Below are positions 1 to 28,412 of a stretch of 31,621 bases of DNA, one piece after another. The stretch is from Lingula anatina. Taxonomy: Eukaryota; Brachiopoda; Lingulata; Lingulida; Lingulidae. Made by a program: the position numbers and the translations under genes. A model generated the notes under the pieces. It searched no databases and had not been told where the DNA came from. It was given only the letters and a program-made list of their open reading frames with translations. Position 1 is the first letter of the stretch, and each line of letters opens with the position of its first letter. Location of the stretch: the NCBI RefSeq assembly GCF_001039355.2, contig NW_019775535.1, positions 179,046 to 210,666 on the forward strand, written 5' to 3'.

Positions 1-109
1 GCTTTTATAGTGACCATTAAAGAAAAACCATGTTACTTACTCTTCTTAAAACTTACAGGAAAGAAACACAGGTCTAAAATGCAGCCTGTGTTGGAAAAGC
101 AATCTAATT

Positions 110-1050
110 GGTTTCTTTTTCTGTTGTACATGTTTGTGAAGTTGTTATCTTTCATATATTGGCATTTTCAATGTGGGACTTGGAACTCCCATGGTCATGA
201 AGCCCAGTGGTAATCAAATTTTTTAAATGACCACGTTATTAATAAAAATAAATGGTGGTAATTATAGTTAATCATTATGTAATATTGCATCAAAATTGAC
301 AAAAAGCCAACTTCGTGCACTGTCATCACAAATGTTATGATAAAAAGCAAACTGTGTTACTTATTATTATTTTTAGCTTAAAAGAATGATTCTTAGGATT
401 GACATACAGCTCAAATAAGAAAACCAGCTCTATTGGATTATCATTTTTTATTGAATTGACTTAACTTTTTGTGAAATTCTCATTTTTCTCATTCTGGCAT
501 TTTCTAAGTATGAACTTGAACTCTCATGGGCCTGCTTTTACTTTCATCGGTATTACCTGTTTTGCATAATTTAAATTTGATGTTGACTTTGCAGTTAAGC
601 GTATTATTTTATTGCATCAGAATTGACAGCATCCTATTTTGTGCATTATTACTTTGTGCTTTTCTTAAGATGTGACTTATGGGCCTGAAAGACCTTTGAG
701 AGGGTCAGTCTGTAAATTTCCCTTGGGTATCACTAAGCTAAGTTCAGAGTTATAAAGTCATTTGCCTAATTAATAGGTTATTAAATGAGATTACATAAAG
801 CACAGTTGTTGATATTTCCCTGTAAACTCCCAAAGATTAAGCCAGTCTGCTAGATTAATAATAAGGAAGCAGTGATAATTATGCAGGTAAATTTTGCAAT
901 ATCTCTGGGTCCACTCCTGTTATTGACCATGTTACCTGTTGTGCATGATTAAAATTCAGTGTTGACTGACAGTGCTATTATAAGCATTATTTATTATTGC
1001 ATCAAAATTGACAAAATGACCTATTTTGCATCTTCTGTTTTTTGTCTGTA
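110..1050. repeat. Degenerate tandem repeat, three copies
   Basis: The phrase attgcatcaaaattgac or a close variant recurs at about 284, 611 and 996, spaced 327 and 385 bp. Each copy is preceded by related text: ggcattttc, then a tgaactt/actccc phrase, then acctgttttgcataattaaa and gttgact in copies 2 and 3. The unit is old and diverged. No protein-coding signal is seen. It lies just beyond the FASN 3' end. Confidence 0.6.
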
Positions 1051-1249
1051 CATTTGACAGCTTTGCTGCCTTGTTTTCCATCTCAAGTAGTGTTTGGCTC
1101 AATTTTTCAATGGACACACTATGCTGGAATATTATTTTGATTTTGAGACACTACATGCCTCAAAATGTGTAAGCTGGCCAAATTATTATCATTGTCTCAA
1201 AAACATCTAAAAAAAATTAATAAAGAAAAAAAGTGGAAAACTGTAATAA

Positions 1250-1580
1250 AATAAACCAATATTTTATATTTATTATCATACAAAAAGCACCCCTTTGCAA
1301 TGTTTTCATAGCTGCCTGAAAGACTTCTTTTTATGGTAAATAAAAAGGTTGGGATTGTTTCTTCTTAGCACACTATAAAAATGCTTCTAATGTAAAGACT
1401 CAATATTTTACAAAGAAATGTTCTGCATATTGGAAATATAAACTCTTTTATAGAAAGAATATGGAGTTGTCACATCCATCCATCTGCCCCTCCTAAATCT
1501 GACTGCCTCCCAATGGCATCTAAAGCTTACCATGGAGAGGGAGCCTATCCTGCACAGCAGGTCATTTTTGTACCTTTTTC
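1250..1580 (-). terminator. FASN: FASN 3' UTR with candidate polyadenylation signal
   Basis: Downstream of the TAG at 1583-1581 the sequence is AT-rich and non-coding. A canonical AATAAA on the minus strand is at 1274-1269 (plus-strand tttatt), about 310 nt after the stop. Other AATAAA-like hexamers occur further downstream, so the true end is uncertain. Confidence 0.4.
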
Positions 1581-19820
<18,240 letters not shown>

Positions 19821-19839
19821 ACTGCTTCCAAAATTATAT

Positions 19840-21836
19840 CTGAAAATGAATATTGATAATTGAAAACAAAACTGCAAATTTCAAAAGATTTGCACAGCTG
19901 ATGTCTGATGTATTTGTGTAATTTAGTTCTAAGTCTCACCAAGACATATTTAGCAGCCCGGCACTCTACCAGCATGCTAGAACAACTGATGCATATCCAG
20001 GTTAACCTATCATTAAAGTGGCATCTACCGTGTATATAATCATATTTTAAACTGCTGTCTGCAACAAACAATGGGAACATCTAAATTACACCCTTCACAC
20101 CCGTTTACATTCAAATGTAATTTATTGACAAAGAAAAAAAAATCACATGTACTCCTGAATGTTTTGCAGTTAGATCAAAGGACAAGAAATATGATAATAA
20201 ATAATATCATGATACCAGTTTTGATGGAATGATTACTAGATCGACCATATGATAAAATCACGGAGACATCTGCTCTCTGCTAAAACAATGTTTTTTAAAA
20301 AAACATCACTGTGTTGAATAGATAGAAGAATGTCACTAACATATATAGAACAAATTAGGGCAGTATAATTATAAATAGTTAATTATAAAACCCTGAGAAC
20401 AAGAAATCACTAATGCAGACCTCTTCTAAAAGGCTGAAATATTTCTGTATAGATTCATGCTATGAAAATGAATTTATTTTATATATATATGTAATCATTT
20501 CATCTTGATTGTATAAAAATATGATCAAGATAAAATACATAAAATAATAGCACTAACAAATCTTTGTTGCTGTTTTATTTATAATTAATTTCAGTGAGCA
20601 TACTAGTATTTATTGGTTATATTAATTAACTATGCAGATATTACTGAATAACCTTCAAAATTAAAAAAAAAATTTGCCAGCATTTAATAATTAAAAATAT
20701 AACAATGAGGCATTTATAGTAGCCCAAATTAACGAACTTTAAAAATATATCACTTGGGAATTGCTTTCAAATGCTATGTAAATATTTCACAGATTGGAAA
20801 ACTGGTAAAGGCACTACCTGTAGGCCCTTATTAGCATAATAACACGGTGACATCAGCAGTACGTGGCAGTAGAGTAAAGCATCACACCACACATCACACC
20901 ACCTTCTGTACATACCATAAACAAAACCACAACTATTGACGTTCTATTTTAAGCGACCAATGAAATGACAGCAGTGTTTTTTATTATTACTATTTCATAT
21001 TAGTGCAAAACATCACTCCTTACTAACTCGTCTTGCCGAATGGCTGCTCAACAATCTAGATAGAAACTGAAACTGATCTGTGTATCTTTAACACCAATTA
21101 ATTAAACCCCATTTATTATAAATATTAATCCTTCCCGTACTAGTTGTTTTAAAAAGCCTTGCAATACATTTAGGTTACTTTGTAAATCTTCTTTTACAAT
21201 TACGAGAGAAAACTCAATCACCCATGAAACAGAATGCATCTATGTATATTACACTTAAACTTTTTCACAAAACGTATTCATCTGTTTTAGCACGGTACAA
21301 AACCCACAAACATTAGCTGCAGCTTCTAATGCGCACATATGCGCAGTTTGTGAAGTGGTGGAGGTTGCTCACATCAAATATCAGTCTAATTTTAGAGGAT
21401 CGATCTGTAATACTTTTGTCTTAAAACGATGTTACTTTCCCCAGTCTCGAGAAGTATTCGGCGGTACACGTACATTTTGTATATGGTGTTGTTATGTCAA
21501 AATAACTAGAGGGTATACTGAGTAAGCTCATTTGCCACCTGGGCATAGCAAAAATCACAAACTTAAAACAAATAGCCACAATACAAAAAGCTGCCTAATA
21601 CTTACTCCTAGCGATAAGGAATTGAATATATATCTCTAATAAAATGAATCAAATGAATAAGAAACCACTACTACTCCCCCTCCACGTGCATATTTTGTTT
21701 GGGAGCTAAATTTAGCCGGCCAGTACAAAGTCCATTCTGACGTATCAAAATTCAACAAACGGCGCTCGTTTCAGATACAGAATATCGTTTCTAGCCATAA
21801 CTAAGTAGAATACTTTCGACGGTCGTTTCGACTTAC
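19840..21836 (-). other. Putative first intron of FASN
   Basis: About 2 kb of AT-rich sequence between the proposed non-coding exon and the ATG exon. I see no conserved protein segment here. Short open frames are unsupported. If the 21837 donor is not used, part of this stretch would instead be promoter or alternative 5' UTR. Confidence 0.4.
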
Positions 21837-21965
21837 CTGTTAAGATCCGGGTGTATCTGAGAGCAAGAAGAATAATATTAAAGTCATAAATTCGTTGGAA
21901 TATGCTTTTATATTCAGTATATGTTGCCTCTCAGATGATATGAGGCCACAAGACAGCGACCAATC
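21837..21965 (-). promoter_or_regulatory. FASN: Candidate FASN promoter and non-coding exon 1
   Basis: On the minus strand an inverted CCAAT box (GATTGG, plus-strand ccaatc at about 21961-21966) lies about 50 bp upstream of TATAAAAG (21912-21905). A start site near 21880 would follow. A good splice donor, CAG|GTAAGT, sits at 21837/21836 and can join to the acceptor TTTTCAG before 19839, giving a short 5' UTR exon. No transcript evidence is available, so alternative first exons within the 2-kb intron cannot be excluded. Confidence 0.45.
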
Positions 21966-22392
21966 AAAAGCTGGATCGAGGTCGGGTGTCAACTGCATAA
22001 GATTGCACAGAGCATTCAGTGTGTGAGAACCGCAAGCGCCGTAAAAAGCCACGTTTACAACCGCGTTTATTTGGCATGGCAAAATCAGTCCAAAACCTTG
22101 TGACTCTTATCAAGGACGTCCTAGGTTATATTTGCAGATAAAAAATAGCTTGAAAATATAAATATTTTTGATAATTTGCTTTTTAGGAGTGATGTTGATG
22201 TTACATAGGCCCGTTAAATACTGTAGATGCTTTAGGAAAATTTCCTCCAATGCCTATATCTAATTCTTAAGCAGGTCAAGCGTAAGTTAGCTTATTTTAC
22301 TGCTTGAGCATTGGAAAAAAATGCACTTCCCTGGCTTATCCCCTTATTAAAAATAAAATACACAGCAAACTACTGCGATTACAGAGTGCGTA

Positions 22393-22417
22393 CGTGTGTG
22401 TGTGTGGTTGTGTGTGT

Positions 22418-22455
<38 letters not shown>

Positions 22456-22466
22456 GGGGGGGGGGG
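22393..22466. repeat. GT microsatellite, poly-T and poly-G tract
   Basis: A gtgtgtg run passes into about 36 consecutive T and then 12 G. It is a low-complexity tract, liable to length error in assembly. Confidence 0.9.
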
Positions 22467-22914
22467 TGATACACTTATTGTAGTAATCTTAATAATCTAA
22501 ATTTGGTAAGGCGGGTACCTACAGAGCACCATGCATATCTTACACTGTATACACCTAACTTTTTTTCCACTGAAGTTCAATTTATGTTCTACTTGAGCTT
22601 ATTTTATCTACCCGCGGTATTCCCCTATCTTCTAACGGTGATAGGGAGGTCCTTTCTCTTTCCTTTTTTACCAAACGATGTGCTCCTCACCCTTAAATAT
22701 TGTTCTCAAGGAATCAGTCTAGTTTCGGGAAATACTTTTGTTAACAATCAAAACCTGTTAGAAACACAAAACCTTTGGGGGTTTTCGATAAATTTGGTGG
22801 AATAAGAAGGACGCATTCACTGCATGCAGGAAAAGACTTAAACATACTACATATTGTAGTACGTGCTATCACTTGGTGGCGGACATTTTCTGGATTACCA
22901 ATTTTCCTTGACCA

Positions 22915-23175
22915 AAACTAAGACTGGGTTCCCATACTTAGATCGATCCATCTGGATCGACCTAACTCCCTGGGGGTTCACGCTAAATTGTTATCAGCTC
23001 AAGAGGCTTAAATGTCTGTCACGCCTACCGAATCAGCTAGGGGTAAAGTTAATTACCCCCCATAAAAGTTTTACTTGGTGTGACAGATGTTTAAGCCCAT
23101 TAGTTTGACAACAATTTAGTGAGACTACCCAGGGAGATATATCAATCCAAATATCTGTGGGAATGGTCCCTAAAA
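22915..23175. mobile_element. Large imperfect foldback element
   Basis: The left part (ctccctgggggttcacgcta, then ggcttaaatgtctgtcacgc) is mirrored by the reverse complement of 23070-23140 (ctccctgggtagtctcacta, ggcttaaacatctgtcacac). The arms exceed 60 bp with scattered mismatches. MITE-like, without coding capacity. Confidence 0.55.
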
Positions 23176-23183
23176 CTAGAAAT

Positions 23184-23419
23184 CAGTGGCGGATTTTGGT
23201 GGGGTGTCAGGAATTTCTAAAAAAAATTCACACCAATGGTCCCCTCTTGAAATCAGAATTTTGACTAGTTGAATCATAGTTCTAAACCGTTTGTCCTTTA
23301 AATAAAAATACCAAAAATTTTCGGGGCTCTTCAGTGAGCCCCGAACTCAATGTCAAGGGGGGGGGGGCTTCACATTCGCAGACCCCCTCTCCCTTCAAAT
23401 AATCCTGGTTCTGCCCCTG
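23184..23419. mobile_element. MITE-like element with cagtggcgga-type ends
   Basis: The left end is cagtggcggattttgg; the right end, read in reverse complement, is caggggcagaaccaggat. Possible 5-bp duplication gaaat on both flanks. Internal G and C runs and no coding frame. It resembles abundant short DNA transposon derivatives in marine invertebrates. Confidence 0.5.
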
Positions 23420-24969
23420 GAAATCCTTTGGGCCCTCAGCAAAATCAGTCTTTGTGGGAACAGTGATTTTTTCTAGCATGAAAACATATCAATGAAACCT
23501 ATCACTTAATAAATTAGCAGAGATATTTACTAACACCAATTGGAAACAGACCTACCAAAAATGGAAAGAGTGATAACTAAGTGCATTATTTTTTTCTTAA
23601 TATTTTATTACTTGCCACCTTCACATGAAATGCATTTTTAAATTACACCACTTCTTGAAAGCATCTGCATATTTTTCATTTCAAACACCACCAACAAATT
23701 CTTGAAAACAGACTTAACAGTTAATTATGTAACATGCATGTACATAATAATTAACTGAAACAATTACAATTTCATTTCTAAACTTCAGTTATACAGCTGT
23801 TAAACCATAAATAATAAAACAATGTATTAACAATCTATAGGAGTAAAAAGAAGTGTTAAACTTGAACATTTGTACATTGTAATAAGCATTGGATTGTCAG
23901 TACAACAGAATTATCAATCTGGTTTCATGATTTGGATACTTGCTTGGATTTCGAAATTTTACTAAGAAAATAAATGCTAAGCAAGGCTATTGTGCTAGTC
24001 TGTGCTCTTCATTTCTTATTGCTTTCACCCTATTTAAACTTAGATTAATGAACATTATCAACTGGCACCATATTGAGCAAAAGCAGTTTCTAGCCATAAT
24101 GAAATTTATGAAAAAAGATGATATACTTAATGATAATTATGTAGATATATACGCCTTATTTGACTAGATCTTTTCAAATGCATTAAAAAAGATAATATCA
24201 TATATGACATTAAATTTGTTATGGAAAAATGTATACATAGCTGGATTTATGTGACCTTTCAGGTAAAAATTGAACACAACCTTACATCTATCTTACAACA
24301 CTTCACCCTTCTTCCTTGGAAATAAACTGTATAATTGCAAATTGACCTGGCTGTTGATTTTTATTTGGGGGAAAAAAAACGTTTTCATTCCAAACTAAAA
24401 AATAGCTAATAAATTTTAACCATAATTACCATATTTTCTTCACTTAGATAATACCAAAAGAACATTTACCTGCATCATTTGCATTTTGACTGAAGTAAAA
24501 TGCAATCTTTAAAGAAATGGGACACAAACAACCAATTGCTTTATAGGGATATAGATATATATGCGTTTAATGTAAGACAATATAAAGATCTTTAAGGTAA
24601 GTTTCACTACCATGAAACAAGATAACTGACCTATTCTGGACATTTTCATGTCAGTAAAAACAGATCATTTGACTTTCTGTAACAGACATTGTGGAAACAC
24701 TTCCGAGATCACACAATCATAACATGAACACAATGAACACAGCATCAAACAATACTGATGTAAGATTCTAGTAATTATTGTTTCAAGACTTTGAAAATTG
24801 GCCATCTTTTAAATTACAAAACAAATCATTAAAGCAACTTAAGAAGACATTCTAACCCTTCCAGCCATAGTAAAACACTTTGGCACATGTATATGCTACA
24901 AATAATATAATTATATGTATTAAAGTATGAACTGTAAAGGATGATATAGCTTTCATCAAGTAACATTTT

Positions 24970-24971
<2 letters not shown>

Positions 24972-25010
<39 letters not shown>
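24972..25010. repeat. GA microsatellite
   Basis: About 19 consecutive ga units. Apparent Ser-Leu open frames across it on the minus strand are artefacts of the repeat. Confidence 0.95.
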
Positions 25011-25015
<5 letters not shown>

Positions 25016-26433
25016 TTAAACATAATTTAGACTTCATTTCTTTCACTGTAACAGTGATGTTTTAACAAATTATATAGTAATTTCACCCAATAAAGCCATG
25101 TTTAAGTGACAAAGTTTAGGATTTTAAATTAACCCACGATAAGTATAATTCCAACAATGACATTACTTTTTGACTCAATTCTAACTGATAAATGATATGA
25201 ATTAATGTTGGAAAAAAATTACTCCCCTCCTGATCAACACTGCTGCCAAGCAACCATCTTGACAGCTTTAATTCAAGAAGAATCCAGAAGTCAATGCCAG
25301 AATTGAACTCAAAGGGAGATCAGAATTTGCAACATCATCACTTAAGCATGGGTTAAGAACTTTTTAATTTTTCCAGGTGGTTATAGTGTTGGCCAGTGAC
25401 AGAAAAAGGAGGATCAAAGGTTGGTTAGCGAAAAAAAAAAAAAATACTGTTTACCAAAGGAAACTTTAATAAGTACAAGTTTTCTGCTGGAAAATCCTAC
25501 ACAGTGCACCTTTAAATATATGACCTACATGCATTTTGCCACATGCCTTTTCCTCAAAATACTGTGTTATATTTGGTAAGAATCACTGGCAGAACAATGA
25601 AATTTAGAGTGAAATTAGGCTGAATGTAAGTTTTTTCAGGGACCAAAACCTGAGTAAGTATTATAGCTTTTCATTTTCCTAAAATAGTAATTCAAAAGTT
25701 TGTTTTTCAATAAAGACATTTGAACATTATTCCTAATTAATAAAAGAAAAAATACCCAATTATGAAAAGCTTGACATGGATTGTCTTTCTTTGAACATAC
25801 TTTAGTGGTTATAGAAAATTCCAGAGCATTTTCCCCAAGTGTTACATCTTTTCTTTTCAACCAAATATTTTCAGCTCTTTGTAGTATATAAAAAAAATTA
25901 ATATAAAAGATAAATAAAAAGAATTGCACCTTCTATAAACTCTCTTGAGAATAAAAGATTGCACTCCTCCACTTGAAAGTTTTTTTGTGTTCAATCACTC
26001 TCAAATTTAGCCCAGGCAACACGTTCACACGTTCTCGCACCAATGCCGTGAGAAATAATTCTTTATCATCTACTTACTTTATAATCTGTTGCCTTTAACT
26101 TGTAGTTATGGGACAGTAGGACACTGTAAAAAATTTAATAATTCATAGTTTAATAGGAAATATATAACTTGCACTTGGGAATTCTCCAATTTCAATGATA
26201 AATCTTTCTTGCCTCTCCATCCCCTTTGACACTCAGATTCTGTTTCCTCTTTATATTTTCTCTTTCAAAAGCATGTATACAACATAGCTGCGGAGACCTG
26301 CTTTCGCTTCCAAGGGGAGCAAGAAAATGTCACAGCATCCCCTTTCCAGTATATGGGCAGTTGAGGATTTCTGTATAAATTTACAGCAATTTCCATCTCA
26401 AGTGAAAAGGTAGCTCACAGTCTTTGTCATAAA

Positions 26434-26691
26434 GGCTTCATTCACATGCAATGTCTATTTTCTAAATTCTATTTTCTATTCGCGGTATGTCTTATGATCA
26501 GGGTCTGTGCCCTGAATATCCCGCGGCGTAATTACTGGCAGCGCGAGCCAGTTACTATAAGTTACTATAAGTAACTGGCTCGCGCTGCCAGTAATTATGC
26601 GGCAGGATATTCAGGGCACAGACCGTGATCATAAGATAGCGCGAATAGGAAATAGATTTTTAGAAAATAGACATTCCATGTGAACGAAGCC
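26434..26691. mobile_element. Long-arm palindromic MITE (258 bp)
   Basis: Nearly the whole element is an inverted repeat. It starts ggcttcattcacatg and ends catgtgaacgaagcc, and the arms include gcagcgcgagccagttac and its complement. The centre holds gttactataa twice. Flanking aaa may be a 3-bp target duplication. Arms of about 120 bp with few mismatches suggest recent insertion. No coding frame. Confidence 0.75.
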
Positions 26692-27266
26692 AAAGTCTCT
26701 TGCAAATGTGCAATTTCAGCTTCAAGAGTAGCTCTCGGCAAATGTTACCTGCAAATGGAATGGAGTCTCTCAGCTTTCTCTTGGGAGAAGCTTGCAAGAA
26801 AAACTAGGGACAGTTACATGTACTTTCAAGTGGAGGAGCACCTTAAGAGACAAATTGTTTGGAAGTGGAGATGTTTAAAACAGGGAAAATATTTTGGAAT
26901 TGTTATACAGTACAATAAATATATAAATATTATATATACTCATAAAACATACCCTGGCAACGACAATGTTTATACTGTTCACTCCTTTATAACTGCATAG
27001 CATAAATAAATTTGACAGCAAAGCTCAAATATGTGTAAAGGGCATGATGTAAAAATGTCATTACGTACATTTGAGAGAAATGAGACAATAATATACCTCA
27101 ATAACATATAGCAGTTACAGCAAGGAAACAGGCGCACCTTTGTGCATCATTGCATAAATTGCAGGAAAAAGACTTTAAAACGCACCACTGACCACCATGA
27201 TTACTTACGGAATCAGAAACTAGAACAACCATAAGAATTAGACATTGACAATAAATATTAACTATG

Positions 27267-28412
27267 TCATCTCTCTATCCTTCCTGTACGGGGATCAACT
27301 GAACCTATTTCTGATTTGGGATCTGGAGCTCTGGAACTCCAGTCTGTGTCTGCACAGATTCTTAAATCTCCACATGGGAAAGAAGTTGATGATTCAACCA
27401 CGCACGTTTCTTCAATCCACCATAATTGTGCACTCAGCGTGTCAATCCAGTCAAACAGATCCTTGCCAAATTTCTGACCATTTTTCTCACATTCCGCCTT
27501 CTTGTCAGTGACTAAAATCACACTCTGTAGATCTGAAAAATCTTTCTCTTTGTAAAATCCTTCTGGACCCTTGTGGGCAGCCAAAGCCTCATCCTTTGTG
27601 ATCTTTCTCTTGTTGATATGTGACAGTGGCAAGATAAAAAATTCCTGCTCTGCCATTAAATGCCAATCTGTCAATAATCTAACTGTCCATATTCCTGGTC
27701 TGAGAGGATTTTGGAACTGTGGTTTATGAGCACCTACATATACTCCCTGATTCACTGTTTCTTCAAAAGACCCAGCTATCACACCAGCTGGATCAACCCA
27801 AACAACTGTAACATCAAATTCCTTGCCTTGTCCCCACTCATGTCGTAAACTAATGTCACTGTAGGGTCCCAGAAAGTTGCCAAAATTTCGAAACACAAGT
27901 TCTTTGGGGTCAAAATTTGTGCCGACCTGAAAAAAATAGACATGCTAGTTAAAAACTGTTTGTCAAACAATTTCAGATGAGAGTAGCTTTTAAAACAACA
28001 GTATAAACAAACACCAAATTCAATGTATATTATCATAAAATAACTGATACTTCCTTCCAGTATGTAAAATATTCACTTACCTGCAAAGAAACCAGTCTTC
28101 CAGCAGGTCCTACAACACTGTGGATTTTAGTTGGTTTGTGTTTGGGTTTCATGTAAGTCTCAATTTGATACTGCCTTTCTTCAAACACAACAGAAAAAAG
28201 AACCAATATCCCAGACATTGTATCTGATTCAGAAAACAAAGTTACTTCTCTGATTTCATCAGGTGTAATTCTGCAACGATTTATTGTTTCCAGCCTATCG
28301 GCCGTCTGTCTACTAAATGAGTGGTAGAAAGTGAAGTATGCGTCATCCGTTTTGGTGTTGATGTCTTCATGGTGAAAGTCATGCTGCCAGTACAGGTCTA
28401 GCCCGGGCATTC
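27267..28412 (-). other. XYLT: XYLT C-terminal Xylo_C domain
   Basis: Exons 28412-28081 and 27926-27267. Recognisable segments are LTLYHSF-like [54 protein letters not shown], and the terminal [20 protein letters not shown] that matches the WSS..PDPKSELG end of vertebrate enzymes. The human DWD triplet in this region reads NFD (27917-27909). Confidence 0.87.

Larger units (their letters stand above)
22083..27266. other. Intergenic region between XYLT 3' end and FASN promoter
   Basis: About 5 kb with no open frame that I can match to a protein family. Frames up to about 100 codons exist (for example 22503-22805 plus and 23940-24167 plus) but lack conserved motifs, start context or splice structure. 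It includes the XYLT 3' UTR near 27266, several foldback elements and microsatellites. No canonical AATAAA on the minus strand was spotted within about 500 bp of the XYLT stop; a TATAAA variant is near 26970. Confidence 0.55.

Noticed and set aside
19930-20000. tRNA-like or tRNA-derived SINE segment (minus strand ggtagagtgcc context)
   Set aside because: Only part of a box A-like motif is visible, with no convincing box B, acceptor stem or tail.
21840-22082. 80-codon open frame over the proposed first exon
   Set aside because: It overlaps the CCAAT and TATA elements, has no recognisable motif, and ends before the splice donor.
22503-22805. 100-codon open frame on the plus strand
   Set aside because: The hydrophobic composition reflects T-rich DNA next to the poly-T/poly-G tract. 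No motif or neighbouring exon.
23940-24167. 75-codon plus-strand open frame
   Set aside because: No family resemblance, AT-driven composition, isolated in intergenic repeats.
24829-25046. Ser-Leu repeat proteins on the minus strand
   Set aside because: A direct translation of the GA microsatellite in two frames.
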